From positions 2,232,001 to 2,296,000 of the forward strand of contig NZ_CP060007.1 of NCBI RefSeq assembly GCF_014168535.1: 64,000 nucleotides of DNA, in the 5' to 3' direction. The stretch is from Lacibacter sediminis (lineage in GTDB: Bacteria; Bacteroidota; Bacteroidia; Chitinophagales; Chitinophagaceae). Position 1 is the first letter of the stretch. Each line of letters starts with the position of its first letter. Below, in pieces: positions 1 to 8,357 of the stretch. Position numbers and translations under genes: made by a program. A model generated the notes under the pieces. That model saw only the letters and a list, made by a program, of their open reading frames with translations, was not told the origin of the DNA and did not search any database.

Positions 1-947
1 AAAATTATGATGGAACCGATATTGTGTTGCCCGATGATGAGACGCAGATCATCAGTCCATCAAAGTATGCTTATCTCAAACAACATATCGGAAAAGATAT
101 TATTACTGCAAGTGGAAACACCTTGCTTGGTGCAGATGATAAAGCAGGTGTTGCAATCATTATGAGCTTGGCTAATTACCTCGTGCAACATCCCGAAATA
201 AAACATGGAACAATCAAACTATTGTTTACACCCGATGAAGAAGTTGGAAAGGGAACAGATAAACTTGATCTGCAAAAATTAGGAGCAACTGTTGCTTATA
301 CCTTAGATGGCGGTGAGTTGGGTACATTGGAAGATGAAACATTTAGTGCTGATGGCGTAAAGATCATTGTACATGGTGTTATTGCACATCCCGGTTATGC
401 AAAAGGAATATTGGTGAATGCATTAAAGATCGCAGGAGAAATTTTAACAGCTCTTCCCAAAACAGAATGGAGCCCGGAAACAACAGAGAAGCGGCAAGGC
501 TTTGTTCATCCTGTAAGTGTAAATGGTATTGCAGAAAAAGCAACTATTGATTTTATTGTGCGTGACTTTACAATTGAAGGCTTGCTGCAACACGAAGCAA
601 GATTAAAATCAATTGCGGAAGAAGTGTTGAAACAATATCCCAGCTGCAGCATGGAGTTTATTGTTAAAGAACAATACCGAAACATGAAAGAAATTCTTGA
701 TCAACACCCGGCTATTGTTGCAAATGCAATAGAAGCTTATGAACGCTGCGGTTTAACAGTGGTAAAAGAACCCATCCGTGGTGGTACTGACGGCAGTCGT
801 TTAAGTTATATGGGTTTGCCTTGTCCAAATTTGTTTACAGGCATGCAGGCCATTCACAGCAAACACGAATGGATAGGAGTGGACGACATGGAGCAAAGTG
901 CCAATATGCTTGTTGAATTGGTGAAAGTTTGGGAAGAAAAAAGTTAA
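1..947 (+). CDS. pepT: Peptidase T (tripeptide aminopeptidase), 5' end cut off by window
   Basis: This is the C-terminal ~315 residues of an M20-family zinc aminopeptidase that removes the N-terminal residue of tripeptides in the cytoplasm. The reading frame is open to the window edge, so the GTG at 24 is internal. Visible metal and catalytic motifs are GADDKAG (bridging Asp), TPDEEVG (general-base Glu plus ligand Glu), YTLDGG (ligand Asp) and IHSKHEW (last His ligand). HPGYAKG belongs to the dimerisation-domain segment. The family is usually a little over 400 aa, so about 95 residues, including the first His/Asp pair, lie upstream of the window. The stop directly abuts the convergent gene at 948. 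Confidence 0.93.
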   Translation, partial: NYDGTDIVLPDDETQIISPSKYAYLKQHIGKDIITASGNTLLGADDKAGVAIIMSLANYLVQHPEIKHGTIKLLFTPDEEVGKGTDKLDLQKLGATVAYTLDGGELGTLEDETFSADGVKIIVHGVIAHPGYAKGILVNALKIAGEILTALPKTEWSPETTEKRQGFVHPVSVNGIAEKATIDFIVRDFTIEGLLQHEARLKSIAEEVLKQYPSCSMEFIVKEQYRNMKEILDQHPAIVANAIEAYERCGLTVVKEPIRGGTDGSRLSYMGLPCPNLFTGMQAIHSKHEWIGVDDMEQSANMLVELVKVWEEKS

Positions 948-1328
948 TTACATTTTTACAAAATTACTTTCGGGCTTTTCTTCGGGCCAAATGCGGATGC
1001 CCCAATAAATAGGGTATGCAATTGTGCTCACAAAAATGAAAAGCAACACCCAAATGATCCGTTCTTCATTCTTAACACGTTTGTTATTGATAGCGTGAAT
1101 GATGAAATAGATCATGAGGCCAAGTTGAACAAAAGCGAGTATGATGATGGAAGCGATAAATCCCATCATGTTGCCAAAGAAAAATTCCGGGGGAACGTCG
1201 CCGTGTTCATGTTCCATGCGGATTATTTCAGGGAAAATATTGGCAAGGAAGTAAATAAGAAAGATGGCAGCTGCCACCAAAGGTAAAAATGAAAGAATAC
1301 CAATGAATACTTTTTGAGAACGTGGCAT
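948..1328 (-). CDS. Small three-helix membrane protein of unknown function
   Basis: This 126-aa protein is predicted to have three hydrophobic segments, at about residues 8-30, 52-76 and 91-110. An acidic, histidine-containing loop (MEHEHGDVPPE) lies between the first two. I recognise no catalytic motif. It could be one of the small Bacteroidota membrane proteins with a PLD-nuclease-N-like hairpin, but that is a guess. It is convergent with pepT with no spacer, so the two 3' ends may share termination. The start ATG at 1328 faces away from the SPFH gene, leaving a short divergent promoter region at 1329-1421. Confidence 0.7.
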   Translation of the reverse strand: MPRSQKVFIGILSFLPLVAAAIFLIYFLANIFPEIIRMEHEHGDVPPEFFFGNMMGFIASIIILAFVQLGLMIYFIIHAINNKRVKNEERIIWVLLFIFVSTIAYPIYWGIRIWPEEKPESNFVKM

Positions 1329-1421
1329 GATGGTTTGTTTTCTTAAAATTAAACATTCGGTTGCATAGTTTCTTCCCTTTTATAAATGGAATGTGCTACT
1401 TTGTATCAAATTTTTACAACT

Positions 1422-2348
1422 ATGGATTTACTTGTCAGTTACTGGTGGGTCTTACTCATCCTCTTTATCATCTTCAGTGGGCTGGTTACTGTTAACCAGG
1501 GAACGATTGCCGTTATCACCATGTTTGGAAAATACCAGCGTATTCTCCGCCCGGGATTAGGGTTTAAAATTCCTATACTGGAACAGATCTATAAACGCAT
1601 CAGTATTCAAAACCGAAGTGTGGAGTTAGAGTTTCAGGCGGTAACGATTGACCAGGCAAACGTCTATTTTAAAAGCATGCTGTTGTATTCTGTTCAGAAT
1701 CATGATGAGGAAACTATTAAGCGTGTTGCATTTAAATTCATCAGCGATAAAGATCTCATGCAGGCATTGATCAGAACAGTGGAAGGTTCTATCCGTGCAT
1801 TTGTGGCCACCAAGCGCCAGGCAGAAATTTTAACTGCCCGCAGGGAGATTGTAGATTATGTAAAAGAACAGATCGATCATTCACTGGAAGAGTGGGGTTA
1901 TCACCTGCAGGATCTGCAGATCAACGATATTACGTTCGATCAACAGATCATGGAAAGTATGAGCCGTGTGGTAGCAAGTAATAACTTAAAAGCTGCTGCA
2001 GAAAACGAAGGACAAGCGTTGCTCATCACCAAAACAAAAGGTGCAGAAGCAGAAGGTAATGCTATTAAGATTGCAGCTGAAGCAGAACGTGAGGCAGCCC
2101 GTTTGCGTGGACAAGGTGTGGCTCTCTTCCGCCAGGAAGTTGCAAAAGGTATGACAGAAGCTGCGGAACAAATGAAGCAGGCAAATCTTGATACCAATGT
2201 GATCCTCTTCAGTATGTGGACCGAAGCTGTAAAGAATTTTGCAGAATATGGAAAAGGAAATATCATATTCCTGGATGGTAGTGCAAGCGGCATGGAAAAT
2301 ACCATGAAGCAGATACAGGCGTTGATGGTGAAACAGGCAGGGGTATAA
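1422..2348 (+). CDS. SPFH/band 7 (stomatin/prohibitin-like) membrane protein
   Basis: The protein has one N-terminal transmembrane helix (about residues 7-27 of the 308-aa form) and an SPFH domain starting near TVNQGTIAVITMFGKY and running to about residue 190. A long Ala/Glu-rich helix (AEAEGNAIKIAAEAERE) typical of stomatin oligomers follows. Members form ring- or cage-like membrane scaffolds, often affecting FtsH-type proteases or membrane microdomains. I chose the ATG at 1422. The in-frame ATG at 1386 would add 12 residues of poor signal-anchor character, and a TACTTTG element (1397-1403) resembling a -7 box lies between the two starts. A strong hairpin follows the stop. Confidence 0.88.
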   Translation: MDLLVSYWWVLLILFIIFSGLVTVNQGTIAVITMFGKYQRILRPGLGFKIPILEQIYKRISIQNRSVELEFQAVTIDQANVYFKSMLLYSVQNHDEETIKRVAFKFISDKDLMQALIRTVEGSIRAFVATKRQAEILTARREIVDYVKEQIDHSLEEWGYHLQDLQINDITFDQQIMESMSRVVASNNLKAAAENEGQALLITKTKGAEAEGNAIKIAAEAEREAARLRGQGVALFRQEVAKGMTEAAEQMKQANLDTNVILFSMWTEAVKNFAEYGKGNIIFLDGSASGMENTMKQIQALMVKQAGV

Positions 2349-2363
2349 AAAAATATCTAATAC

Positions 2364-2404
2364 AAACGAAAGAAGGGTTGACTAAATCAACCCTTCTTTC
2401 GTTT
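2364..2404. terminator. Bidirectional rho-independent terminator
   Basis: A perfect 18-bp stem (arms 2364-2381 and 2387-2404) with a 5-nt loop lies between the convergent SPFH gene and the lipoprotein at 2414. A and T runs flank it on the two strands, so it can serve both genes. Confidence 0.85.
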
Positions 2405-2413
2405 TAATACAGG

Positions 2414-3445
2414 TTACTGGTATTGAATATAAACAGGAACAGGTGTCAAACGCAGAATTTCATTGGGCTGCATCACCGGATTCCCATTTACTGCATCATT
2501 TTTATAAAACACTTTAAACCCGGCAAATTGAACTGGTTGCTTGAAAATAAAATGGTGATAGGTACTTTTCTTTAGCGCTACGTTGCCAAAGCCATCCATG
2601 TTAATAACGATCTGCACCTCAGGGCGGGTTGTAATTTGTGTGTAATTCGTAAGCATTGGTGCAGTGAAACGATGCACAACAAGTATTTTCGACGGCAGTT
2701 TGTTTTTCTTTACAAGGGTTTGCAGCCATTCAGAAGCGTAGTTAATATCATCTGCATCAAAACTTCCTATTGAGGAACCGGGAGGGCGTCCGGTTTTCAT
2801 GGAATATTCAGCATCAATTCCAAGATGCACATTAGGTAACTGAAGATATTTTTCCAGTCTTGGTAATTCCTGTTGCAACGTGCTTAAACCCGGTTGTATA
2901 TCGAGAAACACCAGCCCTTTGACTGAATCGCCTAACGCAATTGCTTTGCTGATTTCTTTTTCGGGCATACGGGCCCGGTAGTATCCATCGCCTGCATTGC
3001 TTTGTGCAGTTACAGCAATATAATGAATGGCAGCTATTACAGGCATTGACGTATCTGCCTGTTCCCATTCTTCGACCTGTAATTTTAATTTCTCCAACAT
3101 TATTCCGGTAGAAAATTCTCCCAGTATACCCATGTGTTTACTGTAAAAATTTCCATAAAAAGCCACTACACGATTAAAAGGCAATACAGCACCTTCGGCG
3201 GGTATTGCTGATGCAACGGGCCATCTACCTGTTTTGTCTGAATTTGCCAGTTGGAGTAATTTCTTACGATATAGAATTGTATCAAATGTTGATGGCGGCA
3301 AAGCTTTGTGTTGAATACTTCTTTGCTGTGCAGTTACAGGTGTTGAATCACTTTGCGTGCAGTTATTAAACGACAACAAAAGTAAGATATAAAAAAGACC
3401 CCTTCTGTATGTTCTGAGATGCGCATAAATAACATCAGTTCCCAC
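2414..3445 (-). CDS. Secreted lipoprotein with TIM-barrel-like periodicity, unknown function
   Basis: The 343-aa product has an N-terminal signal with a lipobox-like LLSFNNC, so it is probably a lipoprotein. Downstream, short hydrophobic strands alternate with helices: VVAFYGNFY, VIAAIHYIAV, GLVFLDIQPG, NVHLGIDAEY, KILVVHRFTA, VQIVINMDGFG. Each ends in charged or polar residues, as in a glycoside-hydrolase-type (beta/alpha)8 barrel. The acidic residues in FLDIQ, IDAEY and NMDGF are candidate active-site positions. I cannot name the family. It could be an uncharacterised glycosidase or an inactive barrel. It shares a terminator with the SPFH gene. Confidence 0.75.
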   Translation of the reverse strand: MGTDVIYAHLRTYRRGLFYILLLLSFNNCTQSDSTPVTAQQRSIQHKALPPSTFDTILYRKKLLQLANSDKTGRWPVASAIPAEGAVLPFNRVVAFYGNFYSKHMGILGEFSTGIMLEKLKLQVEEWEQADTSMPVIAAIHYIAVTAQSNAGDGYYRARMPEKEISKAIALGDSVKGLVFLDIQPGLSTLQQELPRLEKYLQLPNVHLGIDAEYSMKTGRPPGSSIGSFDADDINYASEWLQTLVKKNKLPSKILVVHRFTAPMLTNYTQITTRPEVQIVINMDGFGNVALKKSTYHHFIFKQPVQFAGFKVFYKNDAVNGNPVMQPNEILRLTPVPVYIQYQ

Positions 3446-3638
3446 CGGTTAGATTTTAATGGAATGTATGAATTGTTGGAAGGGTAAAACAAGAACAGTG
3501 GAGCTGTAGTAAAGTGATTCACATCAGCATTTCAATGATGCAATGCAAAACATGTTCAGAAAAGGCATTTGTTGCCTGTCAGTATTGTAGCTGATGCCAG
3601 TCAAAGGTTTAAGCTGAAGTCAGGAGTAATTTACAGGT

Positions 3639-4403
3639 ATGAAAACTGTAATCACGGAATTGGTTTTTTTGCTTTGCTTTTTTTGCATTCCATCGGATCT
3701 GCTTCCTTTTGAACGGCAACAGCTTTTTTTAAGAACCCGTCAAATCCCCGTTCTAACATACCATAACATTTATCAGCAACCTGCCAGGGAAGATCCGCTT
3801 TTTATCAGTGCGGCTCATTTTGATCAACAGATGAAAATATTTCACGACAAAGGTTACCATTCAATTCTGCCTGATCAACTTGCAGCTTATTATCAAACAG
3901 GAGCCGAATTACCCGGCTTGCCTTTTATGATTACGTTTGATGATGCACATGTTGAACAGTACACACTTGCTTTGCCTGTATTAGAGAAATATCAGTTTAA
4001 GGCTGTTTTTTTTGTGATGACTGTTTGTATAGATAAGAAGGGATTTCTTTCAGCAAAGCAGATCGCTTCGCTTTCATCAGTTGGCCATGTTATTGGTGTG
4101 CACACATGGGATCACCCCAATATGGCGAAGCAACAGCAACTCAATTGGAAATTGGAAATCGACAAACCCAAAAAGCGCCTTGAGGAAATCATCGGAAAAC
4201 CCATAAACTGTTTTGCTTTTCCTTATGGTGCATGGACCATGCAGGTGTTGCAGGGGTTAAAACAACGTGGATTTACAACTGCTTTTCAATTACAGGGTAA
4301 GCAAAGTGCTGAACAGCCTTTGTTAACAATACGTAGAATAATGGTAAATGGGGCGAGTAAGCCCGAGCTACTGATAAAACATATAACAACAGTTTTTCAA
4401 TAA
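3639..4403 (+). CDS. Polysaccharide deacetylase (NodB domain), exported
   Basis: This 254-aa carbohydrate esterase family 4 protein has an N-terminal hydrophobic export signal. The NodB motifs are present: TFDDAH (catalytic base and metal Asp), HTWDHP (the two metal-binding His) and FAFPYGAW (motif 3). It probably removes N- or O-acetyl groups from cell-wall or exopolysaccharide sugars in the periplasm. The protein is little more than the catalytic domain. It stands alone, with a 190-bp upstream gap and a strong terminator after the stop. The metal and base residues look intact, so it should be active; the substrate is unknown. Confidence 0.88.
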   Translation: MKTVITELVFLLCFFCIPSDLLPFERQQLFLRTRQIPVLTYHNIYQQPAREDPLFISAAHFDQQMKIFHDKGYHSILPDQLAAYYQTGAELPGLPFMITFDDAHVEQYTLALPVLEKYQFKAVFFVMTVCIDKKGFLSAKQIASLSSVGHVIGVHTWDHPNMAKQQQLNWKLEIDKPKKRLEEIIGKPINCFAFPYGAWTMQVLQGLKQRGFTTAFQLQGKQSAEQPLLTIRRIMVNGASKPELLIKHITTVFQ

Positions 4404-4418
4404 AATATATGTAAGTCA

Positions 4419-4443
4419 AAAAGCCGGTTCTAAGCCGGCTTTT
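4419..4443. terminator. Bidirectional rho-independent terminator
   Basis: A 9-bp perfect GC-rich stem (AAAAGCCGG / CCGGCTTTT) with a 7-nt loop and flanking A/T runs lies between the convergent deacetylase and cytochrome c genes. Confidence 0.85.
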
Positions 4444-4454
4444 CAATTGTTGCT

Positions 4455-5054
4455 TTATTTTGCTGGTGGCGGTGGTGGGTTAATTTTTGCAGTTGGTACT
4501 ACGTTTTTAACCGGCTTAGTTGATTTAAGGAATGCAAATACTTTACTTATTTCTTCATCGGTTAAATTTTTATAAGCTTCCCATGGCATTGGAGGTAAAA
4601 TAGGTCTTGTGTTTTCCATGCCTTTGTATTTTCCCTCACGCAATACTTTTTTGAATTGTTCTTCCGTCCACATGCCAATACCTGTAGAATCGCTGCTGAT
4701 GTTGGCTGTGTAGGATTGTCCCCATGGGCCGATCATTGATGTAAAGTCAGGTGCAAACAGAACCCAGCCGGCTTTTACGGTTGCTTCGTCGTAAGGAGGT
4801 AGAGGAGAACCTGCCTGGTGACCTCCAAACCGAAGTTCAGGAATTACTTCAGGCCCTTTCGGTCCTAAACGTTTTGGCGAATGACAGATCTCGCAATCGA
4901 GCGAGGCAACCAAACGTTCACCCTCTTTAATTTTATCTTCAGCAGTTGGAGCAGACGCTGTTGTTTCTTTTGTTTCTGTTGCCTGGTTATTACAGGCATT
5001 AATGAGCAGGATGCATAGCAGTGCCGAAATGGTAATCTTGAATGAATAACGCAT
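4455..5054 (-). CDS. Monohaem cytochrome c lipoprotein
   Basis: The 199-aa product has a lipoprotein signal (lipobox LLINAC) and a low-complexity spacer, then one c-type haem site, CEICH, at about residue 55. Met in PPMPW is the likely distal ligand. The segment IGPWGQSYTANISSDSTGIG matches class I cytochromes found in small electron-transfer or dehydrogenase chains. The C-terminus is a proline-rich tail. It is probably an outer-leaf or periplasmic electron carrier. There is no neighbouring oxidoreductase, so the partner is unknown. The start gives a good signal peptide; a longer antisense-frame ORF at 4999-5262 is spurious. Confidence 0.86.
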   Translation of the reverse strand: MRYSFKITISALLCILLINACNNQATETKETTASAPTAEDKIKEGERLVASLDCEICHSPKRLGPKGPEVIPELRFGGHQAGSPLPPYDEATVKAGWVLFAPDFTSMIGPWGQSYTANISSDSTGIGMWTEEQFKKVLREGKYKGMENTRPILPPMPWEAYKNLTDEEISKVFAFLKSTKPVKNVVPTAKINPPPPPAK

Positions 5055-5344
5055 AATTGGTTGTTTTGGGTTTATGGTGATGGCTGCTTAAAGCAGACGT
5101 TAAAACAATTCGCCGAAAAAGGGTAAAGTCATTCTGTTGAGAATAAACTGCGGATAAGTCGGGTATAAGTGATTTCAAAACTAAAGTAGTATCTTCTTTC
5201 ATTAATTCATAGCTTTCTTTAAATGATTTTTTGCACAAGTGATAACTTGATAATATGAGCAAATTACTTTCTTCATGTAAGCTTCCTTTTTCAGACCAAT
5301 TAAATAATAAAGCAGAATGAGCTTCGAATAGCTTATATTGATTT

Positions 5345-5992
5345 GTGGTATTGATCTTTTTTGTGCGATTTAGCTATGCTTGCTTTTTAATTACTTCAAT
5401 CAACTGTAATTATTTTCAAAAAGATACACATCAGGTGAATTCTGTTGATACTGTTGTTACGCCAACTCCGGAGAAAGTTACAGATGACGCTCAAACGAAT
5501 TTTGTTGATTCCTTTTCAAGCAACAATGTGCAGAATGATTTTGTTGATACTGGAAATGAAGTGTCACCCGGGCAACTCCTGGCATATGCAAAAACCTTAA
5601 TTGGTACGCCTCACAAATATGCATCTGTTGATCCTGCAGAAGGGCTGGATTGCTCTGGTTTTATTACACATGTATTCAATCATTTTTCGATCAATGTTCC
5701 CCGTTCGTCAATTGATTTCACGAATTATGGCACGACTGTTAATCTTGCAGATGCAGAAACGGGTGACTTAATTCTGTTTACCGGAACAGATACTTTATCT
5801 GAAGTAGTTGGACACATGGGTATTATTACAGAAATAGTGGATGGCGAATTGCAATTCATTCATTCAACTTCAGGCAAAGCATATGCTGTCACCATCAGTA
5901 AATTAAATCCGCATTACAAAAAGAGGTTCGTTAAAGTGATCCGTATTTCATATGCTCTTACCGGTAAACTTGAAGGCTTAGAGATTTTTTGA
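5345..5992 (+). CDS. NlpC/P60 family cell-wall hydrolase, lipoprotein-like
   Basis: The 215-aa protein has an N-terminal hydrophobic segment ending SINC, a lipobox-like site, then a Thr/Val/Asp-rich linker. The C-terminal NlpC/P60 domain covers about residues 75-205. The catalytic Cys is in DCSGF, the His in GHMGI and the third polar residue in FIHSTS. Such enzymes cleave gamma-D-Glu-diaminopimelate or related peptidoglycan peptide bonds. The start is a GTG at 5345. It is the only one giving a full signal region, but non-ATG initiation keeps it uncertain. The 3' end overlaps the convergent histidine kinase by 15 bp. Confidence 0.85.
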   Translation: MVLIFFVRFSYACFLITSINCNYFQKDTHQVNSVDTVVTPTPEKVTDDAQTNFVDSFSSNNVQNDFVDTGNEVSPGQLLAYAKTLIGTPHKYASVDPAEGLDCSGFITHVFNHFSINVPRSSIDFTNYGTTVNLADAETGDLILFTGTDTLSEVVGHMGIITEIVDGELQFIHSTSGKAYAVTISKLNPHYKKRFVKVIRISYALTGKLEGLEIF

Positions 5993-7375
5993 AATGCTGA
6001 AAAAGAACGTACTTCCTTTTCCCTTTTGCGATTCAAGCCAAATCTCGCCGCCATGGCGTTCAGCAATTTTTTTACATATGGCTAATCCTATTCCTGTTCC
6101 TTTGTGAGTTGAATTTGAATGTAAACGCTGAAAGATCACAAAGATTTTTTCAAAAAATTGTTCGTCTATACCCAATCCATTGTCCCTAACGGAAAATATC
6201 CAGTGGGTTGCAGTTTTGGTTGCAGCTATATGTATTTGCGGAGCTGCCTCAGTTCTGTATTTCATAGCATTGCTGATTAGATTTTGAAACAGTTGCGACA
6301 TTTGTATGCTGTTTGCTCTGACTACAGGCAGGTTGTTAAAAAAGATTCCTGCAGTTGGTTCATTCAGATCTTCAATAAATAACTTTTTGATCTCACTGAT
6401 TACATCTGCTGTATTCACTTCATGGTATTCTATTGCAGTTATACTTGTTCTGGAATAATTAAGCAAATCGTTGATAAGGGTCTTCATTCGCTTAGTACCA
6501 TCAACGGCAAAATGGATATAAGTTTGTGCTTTTTCATCTAACTGTCCTTCGTACTTCTTTTGGAGTAAGCCCATGTAAGAAGATACCATTCTCAGCGGCT
6601 CCTGCAGATCGTGTGATGCAGCGTAGGTAAACTGTTCCAATTGTTTATTGGTGTCATTCAGTTCTTTGTTCTTAACTATTAATTCTTTTTCGATCATAAT
6701 CAGATTGTTGATCGTTTTTACAGCATACACAGCAATGGTGCTTAGTAATAAAAGAATCAACAGGATATTAACCAGCAAAAGATAACCTTTTATATCTCTT
6801 GCCGTTTCGCCAAGTGCATTTGAAAAAGCACTTTCTTTTTCGGAGAGTTGCGAAGAAAGAAAGTTGATCTCTTTTGTAAATACTGTTTTTTGTTCTGCTG
6901 ACAAAGTGCCGGCTTCAATTTGTGCATGAACATTGTTTCCGATCGTATCAAATTGATTGATCAAAGGTTCGGCTGAGGCCCATATATCGATGGCTTTTTT
7001 CATAAACGGTGCGTTATGAAAATTTTTAAAGAGCCAGATCATATCGGGGATGTCATCCGGATGATTTTTGCCGGTAATAAAACCCTGCCTTGCAATTTCA
7101 TCAGCCTGTTGAGAGAGTAGAGCGTTTCTTGCTATGTTGTCACCTTTCGGTACAGTAATTGATTTATTAAATGCATGCCAATACCCAATATTCTCCGATT
7201 CTACATAGGTAACGAGGTATAAGGACGCATCTTTTTGTCCTTTTGAATATTCAGACTCACCATTGATATAAGCTCTTGCAGCTGAGAGTACTTTTATTGT
7301 ATAAAAATTAGTCACGATCAGCAAGAGCGAAACGAAAAAGATAAAGAGCAGTAGTAATGATTTTTGTTTTTTCAT
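5978..7375 (-). CDS. Membrane sensor histidine kinase
   Basis: The 465-aa kinase has TM1 at about residues 7-27, a ~170-residue mostly helical periplasmic region and TM2 at about 198-218. A short coiled coil leads to the HisKA domain, with phospho-acceptor His in AASHDLQEP. The HATPase domain shows NAMKYR (N box), DNGLGID (G1) and GTGIGLAI (G2). All catalytic boxes look intact. No response regulator is adjacent, so it is an orphan kinase and its signal is unknown. The long helical sensor resembles four-helix-bundle (CHASE3-type) sensors, but I cannot assign it. It is convergent with, and overlaps, the NlpC/P60 gene. Confidence 0.92.
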   Translation of the reverse strand: MKKQKSLLLLFIFFVSLLLIVTNFYTIKVLSAARAYINGESEYSKGQKDASLYLVTYVESENIGYWHAFNKSITVPKGDNIARNALLSQQADEIARQGFITGKNHPDDIPDMIWLFKNFHNAPFMKKAIDIWASAEPLINQFDTIGNNVHAQIEAGTLSAEQKTVFTKEINFLSSQLSEKESAFSNALGETARDIKGYLLLVNILLILLLLSTIAVYAVKTINNLIMIEKELIVKNKELNDTNKQLEQFTYAASHDLQEPLRMVSSYMGLLQKKYEGQLDEKAQTYIHFAVDGTKRMKTLINDLLNYSRTSITAIEYHEVNTADVISEIKKLFIEDLNEPTAGIFFNNLPVVRANSIQMSQLFQNLISNAMKYRTEAAPQIHIAATKTATHWIFSVRDNGLGIDEQFFEKIFVIFQRLHSNSTHKGTGIGLAICKKIAERHGGEIWLESQKGKGSTFFFSISKNL

Positions 7376-7490
7376 GGTTGCTTTTGGCCAACCCTAAGAT
7401 AAGTGTAATACTTGCATTGTGCAAGAGCGCCAGCTGTTTTTACTGGAACACTTACTACTTATAAAGCTGTAGCGGAAATCACTTAACGCA

Positions 7491-7931
7491 TTAAGAAATT
7501 TGCGAAGTTGAAACCACTGCTGCAGGTTCTGTAGCGGCAATAATTTCTTTAATGATCAATACAAGTTGTTTTTGCAGATCATCGGTGTTTTTATAGATTA
7601 CCCGGTGGTCACTTGCGCCTGAAAGAGTAGTGGAGTGTTCTGCTTCTTTATGACGGAGATAAACAACGGGTTTATTTTTTGCTTTTGCGTAACCGGCTTC
7701 AATACCAATGCCGATACCTTTGTGCGATGTTTCAGCGATCAACAGATCACACTGTTCTAATTCAGCAAGTGCCGAACGCATCATTTCTTCTTCCTGTGAT
7801 TCTTCAAATTTGTAATGATCAACAAAAACAAATGACTCTATCTGGTGTTCTTCAAGAACACTCATAATTGCAGTGATGGCGGTGTTAAGACTCCTGCGTC
7901 GTTGGTAGCTGATGGAGATATAGGCTTTCAT
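7491..7931 (-). CDS. Nucleoside 2-deoxyribosyltransferase-like protein
   Basis: The 146-aa form starts at MKAYISISY. The upstream in-frame ATG (7988) would add 19 basic, non-conserved residues, so I chose 7931. The pattern CDLLIAETSHKGIGIGIEAGYAKAKN followed by PVVYL is the family signature: a flexible Ser/His loop, the nucleophile-type Glu in GIEAGYA, and the next beta strand. Related proteins transfer or hydrolyse deoxyribose from nucleosides, or act as nucleotide sensors. The protein is cytoplasmic, stands alone, and has no neighbouring partner. Confidence 0.75.
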   Translation of the reverse strand: MKAYISISYQRRRSLNTAITAIMSVLEEHQIESFVFVDHYKFEESQEEEMMRSALAELEQCDLLIAETSHKGIGIGIEAGYAKAKNKPVVYLRHKEAEHSTTLSGASDHRVIYKNTDDLQKQLVLIIKEIIAATEPAAVVSTSQIS

Positions 7932-8357
7932 ACATCTGCAAAATACGGATTGTGGGTGATGATTTTGGTTTCTGAACGATCTGGTCATGCAAAAAAGTTA
8001 GTCACATAGCTGGGGAAAACCTGAAACAAGAGTTTGTTAGCCTGAAACTTTCTGAAAGCAACGGATTCTCAGCTGAATTAAACGGTTTTCCATCATAAAA
8101 TAGTAAGCATTGCAACCATTTTCTGCTTTTACAAGAAGTGGAAATCAATTTCAATGTTCTGCATTACTCTGGCTGATTTGGCTTGATAGATGTGGCTTTT
8201 TTGAATAAAGCATGCTTTGCTGAACTTTCTGCAAATAAGATTGTTTGAGTGCGGGTGTTTCAAATGGATAGAGGGTAAACGGAAGCCTTTGTTTTTGTTT
8301 AACTTACATATTCTTTTTTGTTTCCGGCCGAATTGCATTAATCGATAAACAGCTATA
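7932..8357. other. 426-bp intergenic gap, no gene seen
   Basis: This is an AT-rich divergent region between the deoxyribosyltransferase-like gene and the outer-membrane barrel. An antisense ORF over 8129-8419 has no protein-like composition and runs into the barrel gene. The region presumably holds the promoter for the barrel gene, but I see no clear operator, riboswitch or repeat. Confidence 0.5.

Noticed and set aside
4999..5262. 87-aa ORF upstream of the cytochrome c gene
   Set aside because: It overlaps the real lipoprotein signal in another frame and has no recognisable feature.
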